This document shows positions 1 to 9,645 of a stretch of DNA of 49,913 nucleotides, one piece after another. Below the pieces are notes generated by a model, which had not been told where the DNA came from, searched no databases, and saw only the letters and a program-made list of their open reading frames with translations. Source of the stretch: Modestobacter excelsi (GTDB lineage Bacteria; Actinomycetota; Actinomycetes; Mycobacteriales; Geodermatophilaceae); the NCBI RefSeq assembly GCF_005930495.1, contig NZ_SJEX01000031.1, positions 1-49,913 on the forward strand. Direction: 5' to 3'. Both the position numbers and the translations under genes were made by a program. The stretch's first letter is position 1. Each line of letters starts with the position of its first letter.

Positions 1-916
1 GGGTCACCGCCGGCCGGGTGGCGCTGACCGGGCGGCCGGGGCCGACCGGGGTGTCGCCGGGCCGCCCCCCGACCAGGACGGCGGCCCCGACCAGCACCAG
101 CACCGTCGCGACGGTCGCCACGGTGGAGGCGTGCCGGGTCAGCAGCGCCGTCGTGCCGGTCACCGCGGTGGCCCCGGTGCCGGCAGCGGTCGGTGCGCCG
201 GCCACCGCGGCGCGCACCGGGGCGACGGGCGCTGCCTGCCGGGCGGGGACCGAGCCGGGCGGGCGCTCCAGGAAACCGGGCAGGTCGTCGACCACCGGCA
301 CGGGACCGCCGCCCGGGACAGCCGTTGCCAGGGGAGCCGTGGGGCCACGCCTCCCGCGTCCCGCCAGCGCCGAGGCGGTCAGCCCGCACGCCGCGGCGAC
401 CAGCAGCGCGACGACCGACCACCGCGGCACGTCGGGGGAGCGGACGGCGCGCGACGCCGTCGCCTCGGCGCCACGGTCGACGTCGACCAGGTCCTCGTCG
501 CTGCCCTCCGCGACCAGCGTGTCCACCACCGCGTTGGCGGCCGCGGCGGCGGCGCCCCGGTCGGGCAGCGTCACCTGCACTGTGATCGTGGCGCCGTCGG
601 TCCGGGTGACGCGGGCGCCCTCGGCCAGGTCGCCCAGCGGGACGTCGGCCAGTGCCGGTGTGCCGTCCCGGGCGGTCCGCAGCGTGGCGGTCGAGCCGGC
701 CAGCGCCGTGTAGCGGTCGGCGAGCAGCAGGGCGGCGTCCGCTCCGGCCTCCGTCCGCGGGGTGACCGTCAGGCTCGCGGTGGCGCTCGCCGTCCGCGGC
801 AGCAGCGCGAGCACGGCCAGGGCGACCAGCAGGACGGTGATGCCGACCGCGGCCCCCGTCCACCACCGCCGACGGCGGGCGCGGCGCCCGGGCGGCGTCT
901 CGTTCGGTGCACTCAT
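1..916 (-). CDS. Wzz-like membrane protein, C-terminus cut by the window edge
   Basis: An ATG at 916 opens a frame that runs leftward without a stop to the window edge (about 305 codons), so the C-terminus is missing. The protein has an Arg-rich cytoplasmic start, a membrane helix near residues 21-42, an Ala/Thr/Asp-rich extracytoplasmic domain to about 165, a second helix near 166-186, then a Pro/Ala/Thr-rich stretch and a third hydrophobic segment near 266-285. The helix-domain-helix layout resembles the Wzz/YveK chain-length regulators of polysaccharide export, and dprE2 lies close by. The domain is shorter than in typical Wzz proteins, so the family call is tentative. Codon pattern and hydrophobic layout support a real gene. 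Confidence 0.65.
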   Translation of the reverse strand, partial: MSAPNETPPGRRARRRRWWTGAAVGITVLLVALAVLALLPRTASATASLTVTPRTEAGADAALLLADRYTALAGSTATLRTARDGTPALADVPLGDLAEGARVTRTDGATITVQVTLPDRGAAAAAANAVVDTLVAEGSDEDLVDVDRGAEATASRAVRSPDVPRWSVVALLVAAACGLTASALAGRGRRGPTAPLATAVPGGGPVPVVDDLPGFLERPPGSVPARQAAPVAPVRAAVAGAPTAAGTGATAVTGTTALLTRHASTVATVATVLVLVGAAVLVGGRPGDTPVGPGRPVSATRPAVT

Positions 917-917
917 C

Positions 918-945
918 GGCGCCCAGCATGGCAGTGGGGTCCTTC
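918..945 (-). repeat. GAAGGACC hairpin element, short degenerate copy
   Basis: On the minus strand the core GAAGGACC begins one base after the TGA of the degenerate zincin gene and is followed by CCACTGCC and a weak CCCA/TGGG hairpin. It shares start and placement with the copies behind manA, ahcY, the WS/DGAT gene and moeZ. It probably ends the upstream transcript before the Wzz-like gene. Confidence 0.55.
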
Positions 946-946
946 G

Positions 947-1405
947 TCAGGCCGTGGGGTCGATCTCCTCGGGGTCCCGGCCCAGCAGCACCGCCACCTG
1001 GTCCACGACGACGTCGCGGACCAGGTCGGCCAGGTCGTCGCGGTCGGCGGCGCGGATCTCCAGCGGCCGGCGGTAGACCACGATCCGGGCGGGGTGCTCC
1101 CGGCCGCCCTCGCGGTGGGCGGGCAGCACCCGGGCCAGCGGCACGCTGCCGTCCTCGAGCACGTCGGCGTCCAGCACGACCTCGTCGGGGCTGGTGTGGT
1201 CGACCCACGGCACGTCCTCGACGGCGAACTCGACGCCGGCGAGCTCCCGCTCCCAGCGGCGTTCCAGGTCCTCGACGGCGTCGAGCACCAGGTCGTCGAA
1301 CTGCTCGGCGCGGCTGCGGGACAGCGGCACGGTGGGCGGGACCAGACGACCGCGCAGGCCACGGCCGTGGCGGTCGCGGCGGGTGCGGGCGGGGAGACGG
1401 TCCAT
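947..1405 (-). CDS. Zincin-like (metallopeptidase family) protein without the HExxH motif
   Basis: This 152-aa protein has the compact form of the minimal zincin family, whose actinobacterial members sit beside DUF3499 and manB, as here. The family signature is a C-terminal HExxH-type zinc site. At the matching place this protein reads DVVVDQVAVLLG, so both His and the Glu are gone. The N-terminus is Arg-rich, and the central part keeps the acidic helix and the DVPWVDH-like segment. It is therefore probably a non-catalytic relative. The ATG at 1405 lies 9 bases behind a TAGGCT box, which supports a leaderless start. Confidence 0.7.
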   Translation of the reverse strand: MDRLPARTRRDRHGRGLRGRLVPPTVPLSRSRAEQFDDLVLDAVEDLERRWERELAGVEFAVEDVPWVDHTSPDEVVLDADVLEDGSVPLARVLPAHREGGREHPARIVVYRRPLEIRAADRDDLADLVRDVVVDQVAVLLGRDPEEIDPTA

Positions 1406-1414
1406 CGCGGCTGG

Positions 1415-1420
1415 AGCCTA
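1415..1420 (-). promoter_or_regulatory. -10 box of the zincin-like gene
   Basis: TAGGCT on the minus strand, 9 bases before the ATG. It matches the TANNNT pattern and spacing seen before many genes of this window. Confidence 0.45.
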
Positions 1421-1473
1421 CGGCCTCGCCGGACCGGCGGCGGTCCGGCCGGGGCGGCGTCCTGGCTGGGGCC

Positions 1474-2226
1474 TCACCGGGGCATCCGGCGCCACACCGC
1501 GCGGGGCAGCAGCCGCATCAGCGCGAACACCGGGCGCAGCGCCCCGGGCACCCAGACGACGTCCCGGTCCCGGGCCAGCCCGTCCGCGACCGCCTCGGCC
1601 ACCTGCGCCGGGGTGCTCGACAGCGGGGCCGGGGACATGCCCGCGGTCATCCGGCCGATCACGAACCCCGGGCGCACCAGCAGCAGCCGCACGCCGGAGC
1701 CGTGCAGGGCGTCGGCCAGTCCGCTGGCGAAGCCGTCGAGGCCGGCCTTCGCCGAGCCGTAGACGTAGTTCGCCCGGCGCACCCGGACGCCGGCGACCGA
1801 GGAGAACACGACCAGCCGGCCGTGGCCCCGGGCGCGCATCAGCCGGGCGAGGTGGGTGAGCACCGACACCTGCGCGAGGTAGTCGGTGGTGACGACGGCG
1901 AGGGCGTGCGCGGCGTCGTCCTCGGCGCGGGCCTGGTCCCCGAGCACCCCGAAGGCGAGGACGGCGACCGTCACCGGCGGCTGCGCGGCGAGCGCCTCGG
2001 TGAGCACCCGCTCGTGACCGGTCAGGTCGTCGGCGTCGAACTCCAGCCGGGTGACGGCGGTGGCCCCGGCGGCGCGCAGCCGGGCCTCCTCGGCGTCGAG
2101 CTCGGCGCTGCGCCGGGCGGCCAGGCAGACGTGCCGCGCCCCGCGGTGCACCAGCCGCTCGGCAAGCTCCAGACCGATCTCACTGCGCCCGCCGAGCACG
2201 AGCACGGTGCCGTCGGTCGGTGCCAC
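1474..2226 (-). CDS. dprE2: Decaprenylphospho-beta-D-erythro-pentofuranosid-2-ulose 2-reductase
   Basis: A 250-aa short-chain dehydrogenase. DprE2 reduces the 2-keto intermediate made by DprE1 to decaprenylphosphoryl arabinose, the arabinose donor for cell-wall arabinan. The nucleotide-binding loop is LGGRSEIG (residues 11-18). The catalytic residues are a Ser near 142-143, Tyr156 and Lys160 in YGSAK. The segments RVRRANYVYGSAKAGLDGF and the C-terminal PRAVWRRMP closely resemble mycobacterial DprE2 rather than generic SDRs. The GTG start at 2226 has an AGGAGG ribosome site five bases upstream. DprE1 is not in the window. Next to manB/manA it fits a cell-wall sugar neighbourhood. Confidence 0.85.
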   Translation of the reverse strand: MAPTDGTVLVLGGRSEIGLELAERLVHRGARHVCLAARRSAELDAEEARLRAAGATAVTRLEFDADDLTGHERVLTEALAAQPPVTVAVLAFGVLGDQARAEDDAAHALAVVTTDYLAQVSVLTHLARLMRARGHGRLVVFSSVAGVRVRRANYVYGSAKAGLDGFASGLADALHGSGVRLLLVRPGFVIGRMTAGMSPAPLSSTPAQVAEAVADGLARDRDVVWVPGALRPVFALMRLLPRAVWRRMPR

Positions 2227-2310
2227 GGGCGCCTCCTGGGGGTCGCTGGCGACGCGCGGGAACGCGTGCGCGTCTCGGTGCGCCTCCTCCCGCGACGGCG
2301 GGCGCGGGGT

Positions 2311-2316
2311 TAGTGT
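2311..2316 (+). promoter_or_regulatory. -10 box of the DUF3499 gene
   Basis: TAGTGT, about 18 bases before the GTG start. It is the only TANNNT box in the gap divergent from dprE2. Confidence 0.35.
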
Positions 2317-2334
2317 GCCAAGCGTGAGGAACCG

Positions 2335-2688
2335 GTGGTGAGGCAGTCACGTCGCTGCTCGCGCAGCGGCTGCGCGCAACCGGCAGCGGCGACCCTGACC
2401 TACGTCTACGCAGAGTCCACGGCCGTCGTCGGCCCGTTGGCGACCTACTCGGAGCCGCACAGCTACGACCTGTGCGAGTTCCACGCCGAGCGGCTGACCG
2501 TGCCGCGCGGCTGGGAGGTCGTCCGCCACGAGATCGACTCCGAGGACCTCGGCCCGACCGGCGACGACCTGCTCGCGCTGGCCGACGCGGTCCGCGAGGC
2601 GGCCCGCCCCGAACCGCTGCGCGACCCGGCGGACGACGGCAGCGGCACGCGCCGCGGGCACCTGCGGATCCTGCCCAACCTCCCCTGA
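2335..2688 (+). CDS. DUF3499 family protein
   Basis: A 117-aa protein of a family conserved across Actinobacteria and located beside manB. Function is unknown. It has a Cys-rich start (RRCSRSGC), the family segment TLTYVYAESTAVVGPLATY and a C..H pair in YDLCEFHAERL, suggesting a small zinc-binding fold. The C-terminus is acidic and disordered. Start is GTG at 2335 or the next GTG at 2338; the sequence does not decide. Confidence 0.85.
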   Translation: MVRQSRRCSRSGCAQPAAATLTYVYAESTAVVGPLATYSEPHSYDLCEFHAERLTVPRGWEVVRHEIDSEDLGPTGDDLLALADAVREAARPEPLRDPADDGSGTRRGHLRILPNLP

Positions 2689-2735
2689 ACTCCCTCGGTC
2701 GGGTGTTCCGCTGCCCCGACCCCACCGCCCGCCGC

Positions 2736-2741
2736 TAGGGT
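2736..2741 (+). promoter_or_regulatory. -10 box upstream of manB
   Basis: TAGGGT, about 55 bases upstream of the manB start, giving a short leader. No clear -35 box is seen. Confidence 0.35.
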
Positions 2742-2796
2742 CGATCGGACCGTTGCCGCTCGGGCCGCGGGGACCGCGAGTGCGAGGGTGAGCTGC

Positions 2797-4176
2797 TTGT
2801 CCGACCTGTCGTCGATCATCAAGGCCTACGACGTCCGGGGCCTGGTCCCCGAGCAGTGGGACGAGGACGTGGCCCGTGCCATCGGGGCCGCCTTCGCCGA
2901 GTTCGTGCACGCGGAGACCGGCGCGAGCGCCGTCGTCACCGCCCACGACATGCGCGACTCCTCGGTGCCGCTGTCCCGGGCCTTCGCCGAGGGCGTGCTC
3001 TCCCGCGGTGTCGACGTCGTGGAGGCCGGGCTCGGCTCCACGGACATGCTCTACTTCGCCGCCGGGTCGCTGGGCGTGCCGGGCGCGATGTTCACCGCCA
3101 GCCACAACCCGGCGCAGTACAACGGCATCAAGCTGTGCCGGGCCGGTGCCGCACCGATCGGCCAGGACTCCGGGCTGGTGCAGATCCGCGAGTGGGCCGA
3201 GCAGCTGGTCGACGGCTCCGCGGTCTTCGGCCGCGAGCCGGAGCGGCTGGGCACGGTGTCCAGCCGGGACCTCGTCGCCGAGTACGCCGGCTACCTGCGC
3301 GGGCTGGTCGACCTCTCCGGCATCCGACCGCTCAAGGTGGTCGTCGACGCGGGCAACGGCATGGGCGGGTTCACCGTGCCGGTCGTGCTCGCCGGGCTGC
3401 CGCTGGAGGTCGTGCCGATGTACTTCGAGCTCGACGGCTCCTTCCCCAACCACGAGGCCAACCCGCTGGACCCGGCCAACCTGGTCGACCTGCAGGCCGG
3501 CGTGCGGGAGCACGGTGCCGACATCGGGCTGGCCTTCGACGGCGACGCCGACCGCTGCTTCATCGTCGACGAGCGCGGGGAGCCGGTGAGCCCCTCGGCA
3601 ATCACCGGCCTGGTCGCCGTCCGCGAGCTGGCCAAGGGCACCGGGACGACGATCATCCACAACCTGATCACCTCCCGCGCCGTGCCGGAGATCGTCCGCG
3701 AGCACGGTGGCTCCCCGGTGCGCACCCGGGTCGGGCACTCGTTCATCAAGGCCGAGATGGCCCGCACCGACGCCGTCTTCGGCGGGGAGCACTCCGCGCA
3801 CTACTACTTCCGCGACTTCTGGCGGGCCGACACCGGGATGCTGGCCGCGATGCACGTGCTGGCCGCGCTGGGCGAGCAGTCCCGGCCGCTGTCGGAGCTG
3901 ACCGAGGTCTACGAGCGGTACGCCGCCTCCGGGGAGATCAACTCGACCGTCACCGACCAGGCCGGACGGGTGGCCGAGGTCCGGGAGACCTACGGTCGTG
4001 TCGAGGGCGTCACCTTCGACGAGCTCGACGGGCTGACCGTGTCGCTGCCGGACGGCGCGTGGTTCAACCTGCGGGCGAGCAACACCGAGCCGCTGCTGCG
4101 GCTCAACGTCGAGGCGCCGGACGCGGCCCGGATGGCCGGGCTGCGCGACGAGGTGCTGGAGATGGTGCGAGCATGA
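2797..4176 (+). CDS. manB: Phosphomannomutase/phosphoglucomutase
   Basis: A 459-aa alpha-D-phosphohexomutase that converts mannose-6-P to mannose-1-P, feeding GDP-mannose and mannosylated envelope glycans. The four family motifs are present: phosphoserine loop TASHNP (Ser about 102), metal loop DGDADR (about 248-253), sugar loop GGEHSAH (about 329-335) and phosphate loop ASNTEP (about 427-432). I chose TTG at 2797 because GAGG lies 9 bases upstream and it gives the usual MSDLSSI N-terminus. GTG at 2788 would add three residues and has no spaced ribosome site. The stop overlaps the next ATG (ATGA), so the two genes are co-translated. Confidence 0.93.
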   Translation: MSDLSSIIKAYDVRGLVPEQWDEDVARAIGAAFAEFVHAETGASAVVTAHDMRDSSVPLSRAFAEGVLSRGVDVVEAGLGSTDMLYFAAGSLGVPGAMFTASHNPAQYNGIKLCRAGAAPIGQDSGLVQIREWAEQLVDGSAVFGREPERLGTVSSRDLVAEYAGYLRGLVDLSGIRPLKVVVDAGNGMGGFTVPVVLAGLPLEVVPMYFELDGSFPNHEANPLDPANLVDLQAGVREHGADIGLAFDGDADRCFIVDERGEPVSPSAITGLVAVRELAKGTGTTIIHNLITSRAVPEIVREHGGSPVRTRVGHSFIKAEMARTDAVFGGEHSAHYYFRDFWRADTGMLAAMHVLAALGEQSRPLSELTEVYERYAASGEINSTVTDQAGRVAEVRETYGRVEGVTFDELDGLTVSLPDGAWFNLRASNTEPLLRLNVEAPDAARMAGLRDEVLEMVRA

Positions 4177-4385
4177 CCGAGGACACGCGTGCAGCCGGAC
4201 CGCAGACGCTGGGCATCGACCCGGCCCTGCTGGAGATCCTGGCCTGCCCGGACACCCACCACACCGCGCTGACCGTCGACGTCGAGGCCAGCGAGCTGGT
4301 GTGCCCGACCTGCTCCCGGGCCTTCCCGGTCCGCGACGGCATCCCGGTGCTGCTGCTCGACGAGGCCCGGCAGCGACCCACGTGA
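4173..4385 (+). CDS. Trm112 family protein
   Basis: A 70-aa protein with the Trm112/UPF0434 fold: LEILACPD, then LVCPTC and the signature FPVRDGIPVLL. The Cys residues form the small zinc ribbon of the family. Eukaryotic Trm112 activates methyltransferases; bacterial members are usually small, poorly studied partners. It overlaps the manB stop by four bases and is followed, after 73 bases, by the SIS protein, so it belongs to the manB operon. Confidence 0.85.
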   Translation: MTEDTRAAGPQTLGIDPALLEILACPDTHHTALTVDVEASELVCPTCSRAFPVRDGIPVLLLDEARQRPT

Positions 4386-4458
4386 CCGAGCTCGCGAGGT
4401 CACGCAGAGGTGCAGCACCGTTGGGCATGGAGCTGACGAGCGCCAGCGAGGAGGCCCC

Positions 4459-5601
4459 ATGACCTCGCCGGAGCTCGCCGAGGAGGTCCTGGACGACGTC
4501 GAGCTGCTGCGCGCCCGCGACCCCCGCGGGCTGCTCCCGGCGGTCGCCGGCGCCGGTCCGCAGGTGCGGGAGACCGCCCGGCTGACCGAGGAGGCCGGGC
4601 TCGCGCGGGCGACCTCCGGCGGCCGTCCGCGGGGCCTGGTGATCGTGGCCCGCCGGGAGGGCGCGATCGCCGCCTCGGTGCTGCGCGCGCTGCTCGGGCC
4701 GGCCAGCCCGGTGACCGTCGACGTCGTGCCGGGCCCGGCGCTGCCGGTCTGGATGGGGCCCTCCGACGTCGCCGTCATCGCCACCCGCACCGGCGCGGGC
4801 CGGTACGCGGTCGGACCCGCCTACGAGGCGGCCCGCCGCGGCGTGGCCGTGGTCGGCATCGGCGCCGAGGGCGCGCCGCTGCACGCCGCGTGCGCCACCG
4901 CCCGGGCGCCGTACGTGCCGCTGCCCTCCTCCCGGGTGCGGCACGCGACGCTGTGGTCGCTGCTCACCCCGATGCTGCTGCTCGCCACCGAGCTCGGGCT
5001 GCTCCCGGCAGACGTCGCCGACACCGAGGCGGTGGCCGCCGCCCTGGACGAGATCGCCGCGGACTGCGGGCCGGCCCGGGAGTCCTTCGTCAACCCGGCG
5101 AAGACGCTGGCGCTCGCGCTGCTCGACGCGCTGCCGGTCATCGCCGCCGAGGGCCCGCTCGCCGGGGCCGCCGCCCGCCGGGTCGCCGACCAGCTGGCCA
5201 CCCTCGCCGGCCTGCCCGCCACCACCTTCCGGCTGCCCGACCAGCGGGTGGCCGCGCGCACCGTGCTGGCCGGTCCGCTCGCGCCCGAGGCCGGCCAGGA
5301 CGACTTCTTCCGCGACCGGACCGACGACACCGGACGCCGGCTGCGGCTGGTCACCATCCGGGACGCCGACGCCGCGGCGCACGACGGCGGTGAGCGCGAG
5401 CCCCGCTCGGCCGGTGAGGCGATGGCCGAGCTGCTGCGGATCGCCGCCGACTCCAACGTGCCGGTCAGCGGCCTCGCCGACCACGGTGAGCCCGAGCGGT
5501 ACCCACGGCTGGCCCGGCTCGCCCGGCAGCTGGCCGTCGCCGACTTCAGCGCCGTCTACCTCGCGCTCGCGTTGGACCACGAGCGGTCCCTGCACCCATG
5601 A
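4459..5601 (+). CDS. SIS-domain protein between manB and manA (TobH-like)
   Basis: A 380-aa protein at the position taken in mycobacteria by Rv3256c. Residues about 55-150 form a sugar-isomerase (SIS) Rossmann half, and the C-terminal half resembles the phosphoglucose/phosphomannose isomerase C-terminal domain. No complete isomerase active site can be shown by eye. Its place between phosphomannomutase and mannose-6-P isomerase suggests a role in mannose-phosphate metabolism. The ATG has GAGGAGG five bases upstream. Only 10 bases separate its stop from the CDF transporter start. Real gene is certain; enzyme activity is not. Confidence 0.8.
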   Translation: MTSPELAEEVLDDVELLRARDPRGLLPAVAGAGPQVRETARLTEEAGLARATSGGRPRGLVIVARREGAIAASVLRALLGPASPVTVDVVPGPALPVWMGPSDVAVIATRTGAGRYAVGPAYEAARRGVAVVGIGAEGAPLHAACATARAPYVPLPSSRVRHATLWSLLTPMLLLATELGLLPADVADTEAVAAALDEIAADCGPARESFVNPAKTLALALLDALPVIAAEGPLAGAAARRVADQLATLAGLPATTFRLPDQRVAARTVLAGPLAPEAGQDDFFRDRTDDTGRRLRLVTIRDADAAAHDGGEREPRSAGEAMAELLRIAADSNVPVSGLADHGEPERYPRLARLARQLAVADFSAVYLALALDHERSLHP

Positions 5602-5611
5602 TGGGACGGCC

Positions 5612-6622
5612 ATGAGCGAATCCACAGCCACGTCACAGTCGGGCTCCGCGGAGCACTCCACCGAGTCCGGAGGGCACGGCGGGGGCACGACCGCGATCCT
5701 GGCCGCGCTCGCCGCCAACATCGGCATCGCGATCGCGAAGTTCGTCGCCTTCCTCATCACCGGCGCCTCGTCGATGCTGGCCGAGGCGATCCACTCGCTC
5801 GCCGACTCGGGCAACCAGGTGCTGCTGCTGATCGGGGGCAAGCGCGCCAAGCGTGCGGCGACCCCGGACCACCCGTTCGGCTTCGGCCGCGACCGGTACA
5901 TCTACAGCTTCATCGTGGCGATCGTGCTCTTCAGCGTCGGTGGCCTGTTCGCCATCTACGAGGGCGTGCACAAGCTGCAGCACCCCGAGGAGCTCGAGTC
6001 CCCGATCATCGCGATCGGCGTCCTGGTGATCGCGATCGGCCTGGAGAGCTTCTCGCTGCGCACCGCGATGAAGGAGACCAACGCCGTCCGCGCGCCGGGG
6101 GAGAGCTACTGGGCCTTCATCCGGCACGCCCGGGCACCCGAGCTGCCCGTCGTCCTGCTGGAGGACACCGCCGCCCTGACCGGCCTGGTGCTGGCGCTGC
6201 TGGGTGTCGGGCTCTCCTCGATCACCGGCAACGTCGTCTTCGACGGGCTCGGCACGGTCGCCATCGGGCTGCTGCTGGTCGCCGTGGCCTTCGTCCTCGC
6301 GGTGGAGACCAAGAGCCTGCTGCTGGGGGAGTCGGCGACCCCCGACGCCCGGCGGCGCATCGTGGCCGCCCTCACCGCCGGCGACGGGGTCGAGTCGGTG
6401 ATCCACATGCGCACCCAGCACCTGGGTCCGGAGGAGCTGCTGGTCGCCGCCAAGATCGCCGTCCGGCACGACGAGACGGCGGCCGCGGTGGCCCGGGCCA
6501 TCGACGAGGCGGAGGTCCGGGTCCGTGCGGCGGTGCCGATCGCCCGGGTGATCTACCTGGAGCCGGACATCCGGCGCAGCGGCACGACGGCGCCGGACGA
6601 GGCGATTGCCCCGGCCGGGTGA
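5612..6622 (+). CDS. Cation diffusion facilitator family transporter
   Basis: A 336-aa transporter expected to export divalent cations against protons. A His-rich, Gly/Ser-rich cytoplasmic tail (residues 1-25) precedes six membrane helices, with a C-terminal cytoplasmic domain from about 240. Helix 2 keeps HSLAD (His61, Asp65), one half of the transport site. Helix 5 reads EDTAA (from Glu184) where classical CDF proteins have HxxxD, as in the ZnT9-like branch. Metal specificity cannot be read from sequence. It interrupts the manB-manA order. Confidence 0.88.
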   Translation: MSESTATSQSGSAEHSTESGGHGGGTTAILAALAANIGIAIAKFVAFLITGASSMLAEAIHSLADSGNQVLLLIGGKRAKRAATPDHPFGFGRDRYIYSFIVAIVLFSVGGLFAIYEGVHKLQHPEELESPIIAIGVLVIAIGLESFSLRTAMKETNAVRAPGESYWAFIRHARAPELPVVLLEDTAALTGLVLALLGVGLSSITGNVVFDGLGTVAIGLLLVAVAFVLAVETKSLLLGESATPDARRRIVAALTAGDGVESVIHMRTQHLGPEELLVAAKIAVRHDETAAAVARAIDEAEVRVRAAVPIARVIYLEPDIRRSGTTAPDEAIAPAG

Positions 6623-6690
6623 AAGACCCCCGTAGGGCTCCCGCCACAGCTCCGAGTGCACGACCATCGGACGCGTGACCTCCACGCCGG

Positions 6691-6696
6691 TAGCCT
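6691..6696 (+). promoter_or_regulatory. -10 box of manA, leaderless
   Basis: TAGCCT with its last base 8 bases before the ATG at 6705. Transcription would start at or next to the start codon. Confidence 0.5.
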
Positions 6697-6704
6697 CAGC
6701 GTTG

Positions 6705-7880
6705 ATGTGGCAGCTCAAGAGCCCCGTGCGGCACTACCCCTGGGGGAGCCACACCGTCATCCCCGAGCTGCTCGGACTGCCGTCGCCCGCTGACCAGCCG
6801 TACGCCGAGCTGTGGATGGGCGCGCACCCCGACGCCCCCAGCGTGCTCGCCGACGGCCGCAGCCTCGACGCGGCGATCGACGCGGACCCGGACGGGCTGC
6901 TCGGTCCTGCGGTGCACGAGCGGTTCGGCCCGCGGCTGCCCTTCCTGATGAAGGTGCTCGCCGCCGACCGGCCGCTCTCGCTGCAGGCGCACCCGACCAC
7001 GGCCCAGGCCGAGGCCGGGTACGCGGCGGAGGAGGCGGCCGGCGTCCCCAGCATCGACCCGACGCGCACCTTCAAGGACCCGTACCACAAGCCGGAGATC
7101 CTGGTCGCGATCACCGAGGTCGAGGCGCTGTGCGGCTTCCGGCCGGTCGAGGAGTCGCTGCACTGCCTCGCCAAGCTGCAGCTGCCCGAGCTCAAGCCGA
7201 CCATCGCGGCGCTGGCCCGGGGCGGGCTGCGCGCGGCCATCCCGCAGCTGCTGGCGCTGTCCGCCCGGCGGCGGCAGTCGCTGGTGCGCGCCGTGGCCGG
7301 CAAGGCCGCCGCGTTCGTGGCCGCGCACGACCCGGAGTTCATCAACACCTACCGGTGGGCGGCCTCCCTGGCCGACACCTACCCCGGCGACCCCGGCGTG
7401 GTCATCTCGCTGATGTGCAACCACCTCCGGCTCGCCCCCGGTGAGGCGGTGTTCCTGCCCGCCGGCAACCTGCACGCCTACCTGTGCGGCGCCGGGGTGG
7501 AGGTCATGGCCAGCTCGGACAACGTGCTGCGCGGTGGGTTGACCAGCAAGCACGTCGACCTCGCGGCCCTGATCGAGGTGCTCGACTTCACCGACGGCAA
7601 GGTGCCGGTGCTGCACCCCGTCCTCGGTCGCGGCGGTCTGCGCTACCCCGTCCCGGTCGAGGACTTCGACCTCACCCGGGTGCAGGTCGACGTCGACCCC
7701 GGCGTGCTGACGACCAGTGGGCCGCAGGTGCTGCTGTGCGCCGAGGGCACCGCCGTGCTGACCGCCACCGACGGCGAGATCGTGCTCGAGCGGGGCGCGT
7801 CGGCGTTCGTGCCGGCGGGCCGACCGGTGACCGCGCGGGGACCCGCGCTGCTCTACCGCACCACCACCGCCCTCCGCTGA
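6705..7880 (+). CDS. manA: Mannose-6-phosphate isomerase, class I
   Basis: A 391-aa zinc enzyme interconverting fructose-6-P and mannose-6-P, supplying ManB. Zinc ligands of the type I family are visible: Gln94 and His96 in SLQAHP, Glu131 in YHKPEI and His257 in PAGNLHAYL. The N-terminal YPWGSH and ELWMGAHP segments are typical. The frame could begin upstream at 6675, but the conserved N-terminus and a TAGCCT box support ATG at 6705. A hairpin element follows the stop at once. Confidence 0.95.
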   Translation: MWQLKSPVRHYPWGSHTVIPELLGLPSPADQPYAELWMGAHPDAPSVLADGRSLDAAIDADPDGLLGPAVHERFGPRLPFLMKVLAADRPLSLQAHPTTAQAEAGYAAEEAAGVPSIDPTRTFKDPYHKPEILVAITEVEALCGFRPVEESLHCLAKLQLPELKPTIAALARGGLRAAIPQLLALSARRRQSLVRAVAGKAAAFVAAHDPEFINTYRWAASLADTYPGDPGVVISLMCNHLRLAPGEAVFLPAGNLHAYLCGAGVEVMASSDNVLRGGLTSKHVDLAALIEVLDFTDGKVPVLHPVLGRGGLRYPVPVEDFDLTRVQVDVDPGVLTTSGPQVLLCAEGTAVLTATDGEIVLERGASAFVPAGRPVTARGPALLYRTTTALR

Positions 7881-7881
7881 C

Positions 7882-7923
7882 GAAACACCCCGCTGCCCCC
7901 CGCCCCTGCGGCGGGGCCGTTCC
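7882..7923 (+). terminator. GAAGGACC-family hairpin behind manA
   Basis: Begins one base after the stop with GAAACACC, a variant core. CCCCGCC (7898-7904) and GGCGGGG (7910-7916) form a perfect 7-bp stem with loop CCTGC. An alternative 9-bp stem CCCCGCTGC with GCGGCGGGG uses one U-G pair. It ends with GGCCGTTCC-type sequence, shared with the ahcY copy. No U-tract follows. Confidence 0.6.
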
Positions 7924-8045
7924 AGCAACTCACCAGCGGTACCCTGGGATCCGGCACGAGCCCCGCCGAAGCCTCGGCATGCTCGCTCAGATCTCAGCGA
8001 CCGCAGCGCCCGCCCATCCGGGGCCGGGCCGGACACTGGAGCGAC

Positions 8046-9530
<1,485 letters not shown>

Positions 9531-9531
9531 C

Positions 9532-9567
9532 GAAGGACCCCGCTGCCCCTCACCAGGGGCCGTTCCC
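9532..9567 (+). repeat. GAAGGACC hairpin element behind ahcY
   Basis: GAAGGACC begins one base after the TGA, followed by CCGCTGCCCC and closing GGGGCCGTTCC. The inner hairpin is GCCCCT (9545-9550), loop CACC, AGGGGC (9555-9560). Same layout as the manA copy. Confidence 0.6.
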
Positions 9568-9582
9568 GCACGTCACGTCGTC

Positions 9583-9612
9583 GCAGCCCGGGCCCGACAG
9601 GGCCCGGGCTGC
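9583..9612 (+). terminator. Strong hairpin between ahcY and mtrA
   Basis: GCAGCCCGGGCCC (9583-9595), loop GACA, GGGCCCGGGCTGC (9600-9612): a perfect 13-bp GC stem. It separates ahcY from the mtrA promoter. Confidence 0.75.
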
Positions 9613-9645
9613 CCCCCATGGGGGATTGCCTGGGCGGGGTGGGTC

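Noticed and set aside
2347..5901. 1184-codon open frame opposite manB and the SIS gene
   Set aside because: Shadow of GC-rich coding on the plus strand; composition is Val/Gly/Arg-rich with no family features, and both opposing genes are clearly real.
6620..6650. Further GAAGGACC copy behind the CDF gene (AAGACCCCCGTAGGG)
   Set aside because: Resembles the core but lacks a convincing second arm; left out of the family.
7881..8045. SAH or SAM riboswitch before ahcY
   Set aside because: The conserved GAGGAGCGCUGC-type SAH core and SAM-IV core are absent; only the hairpin element behind manA is seen.
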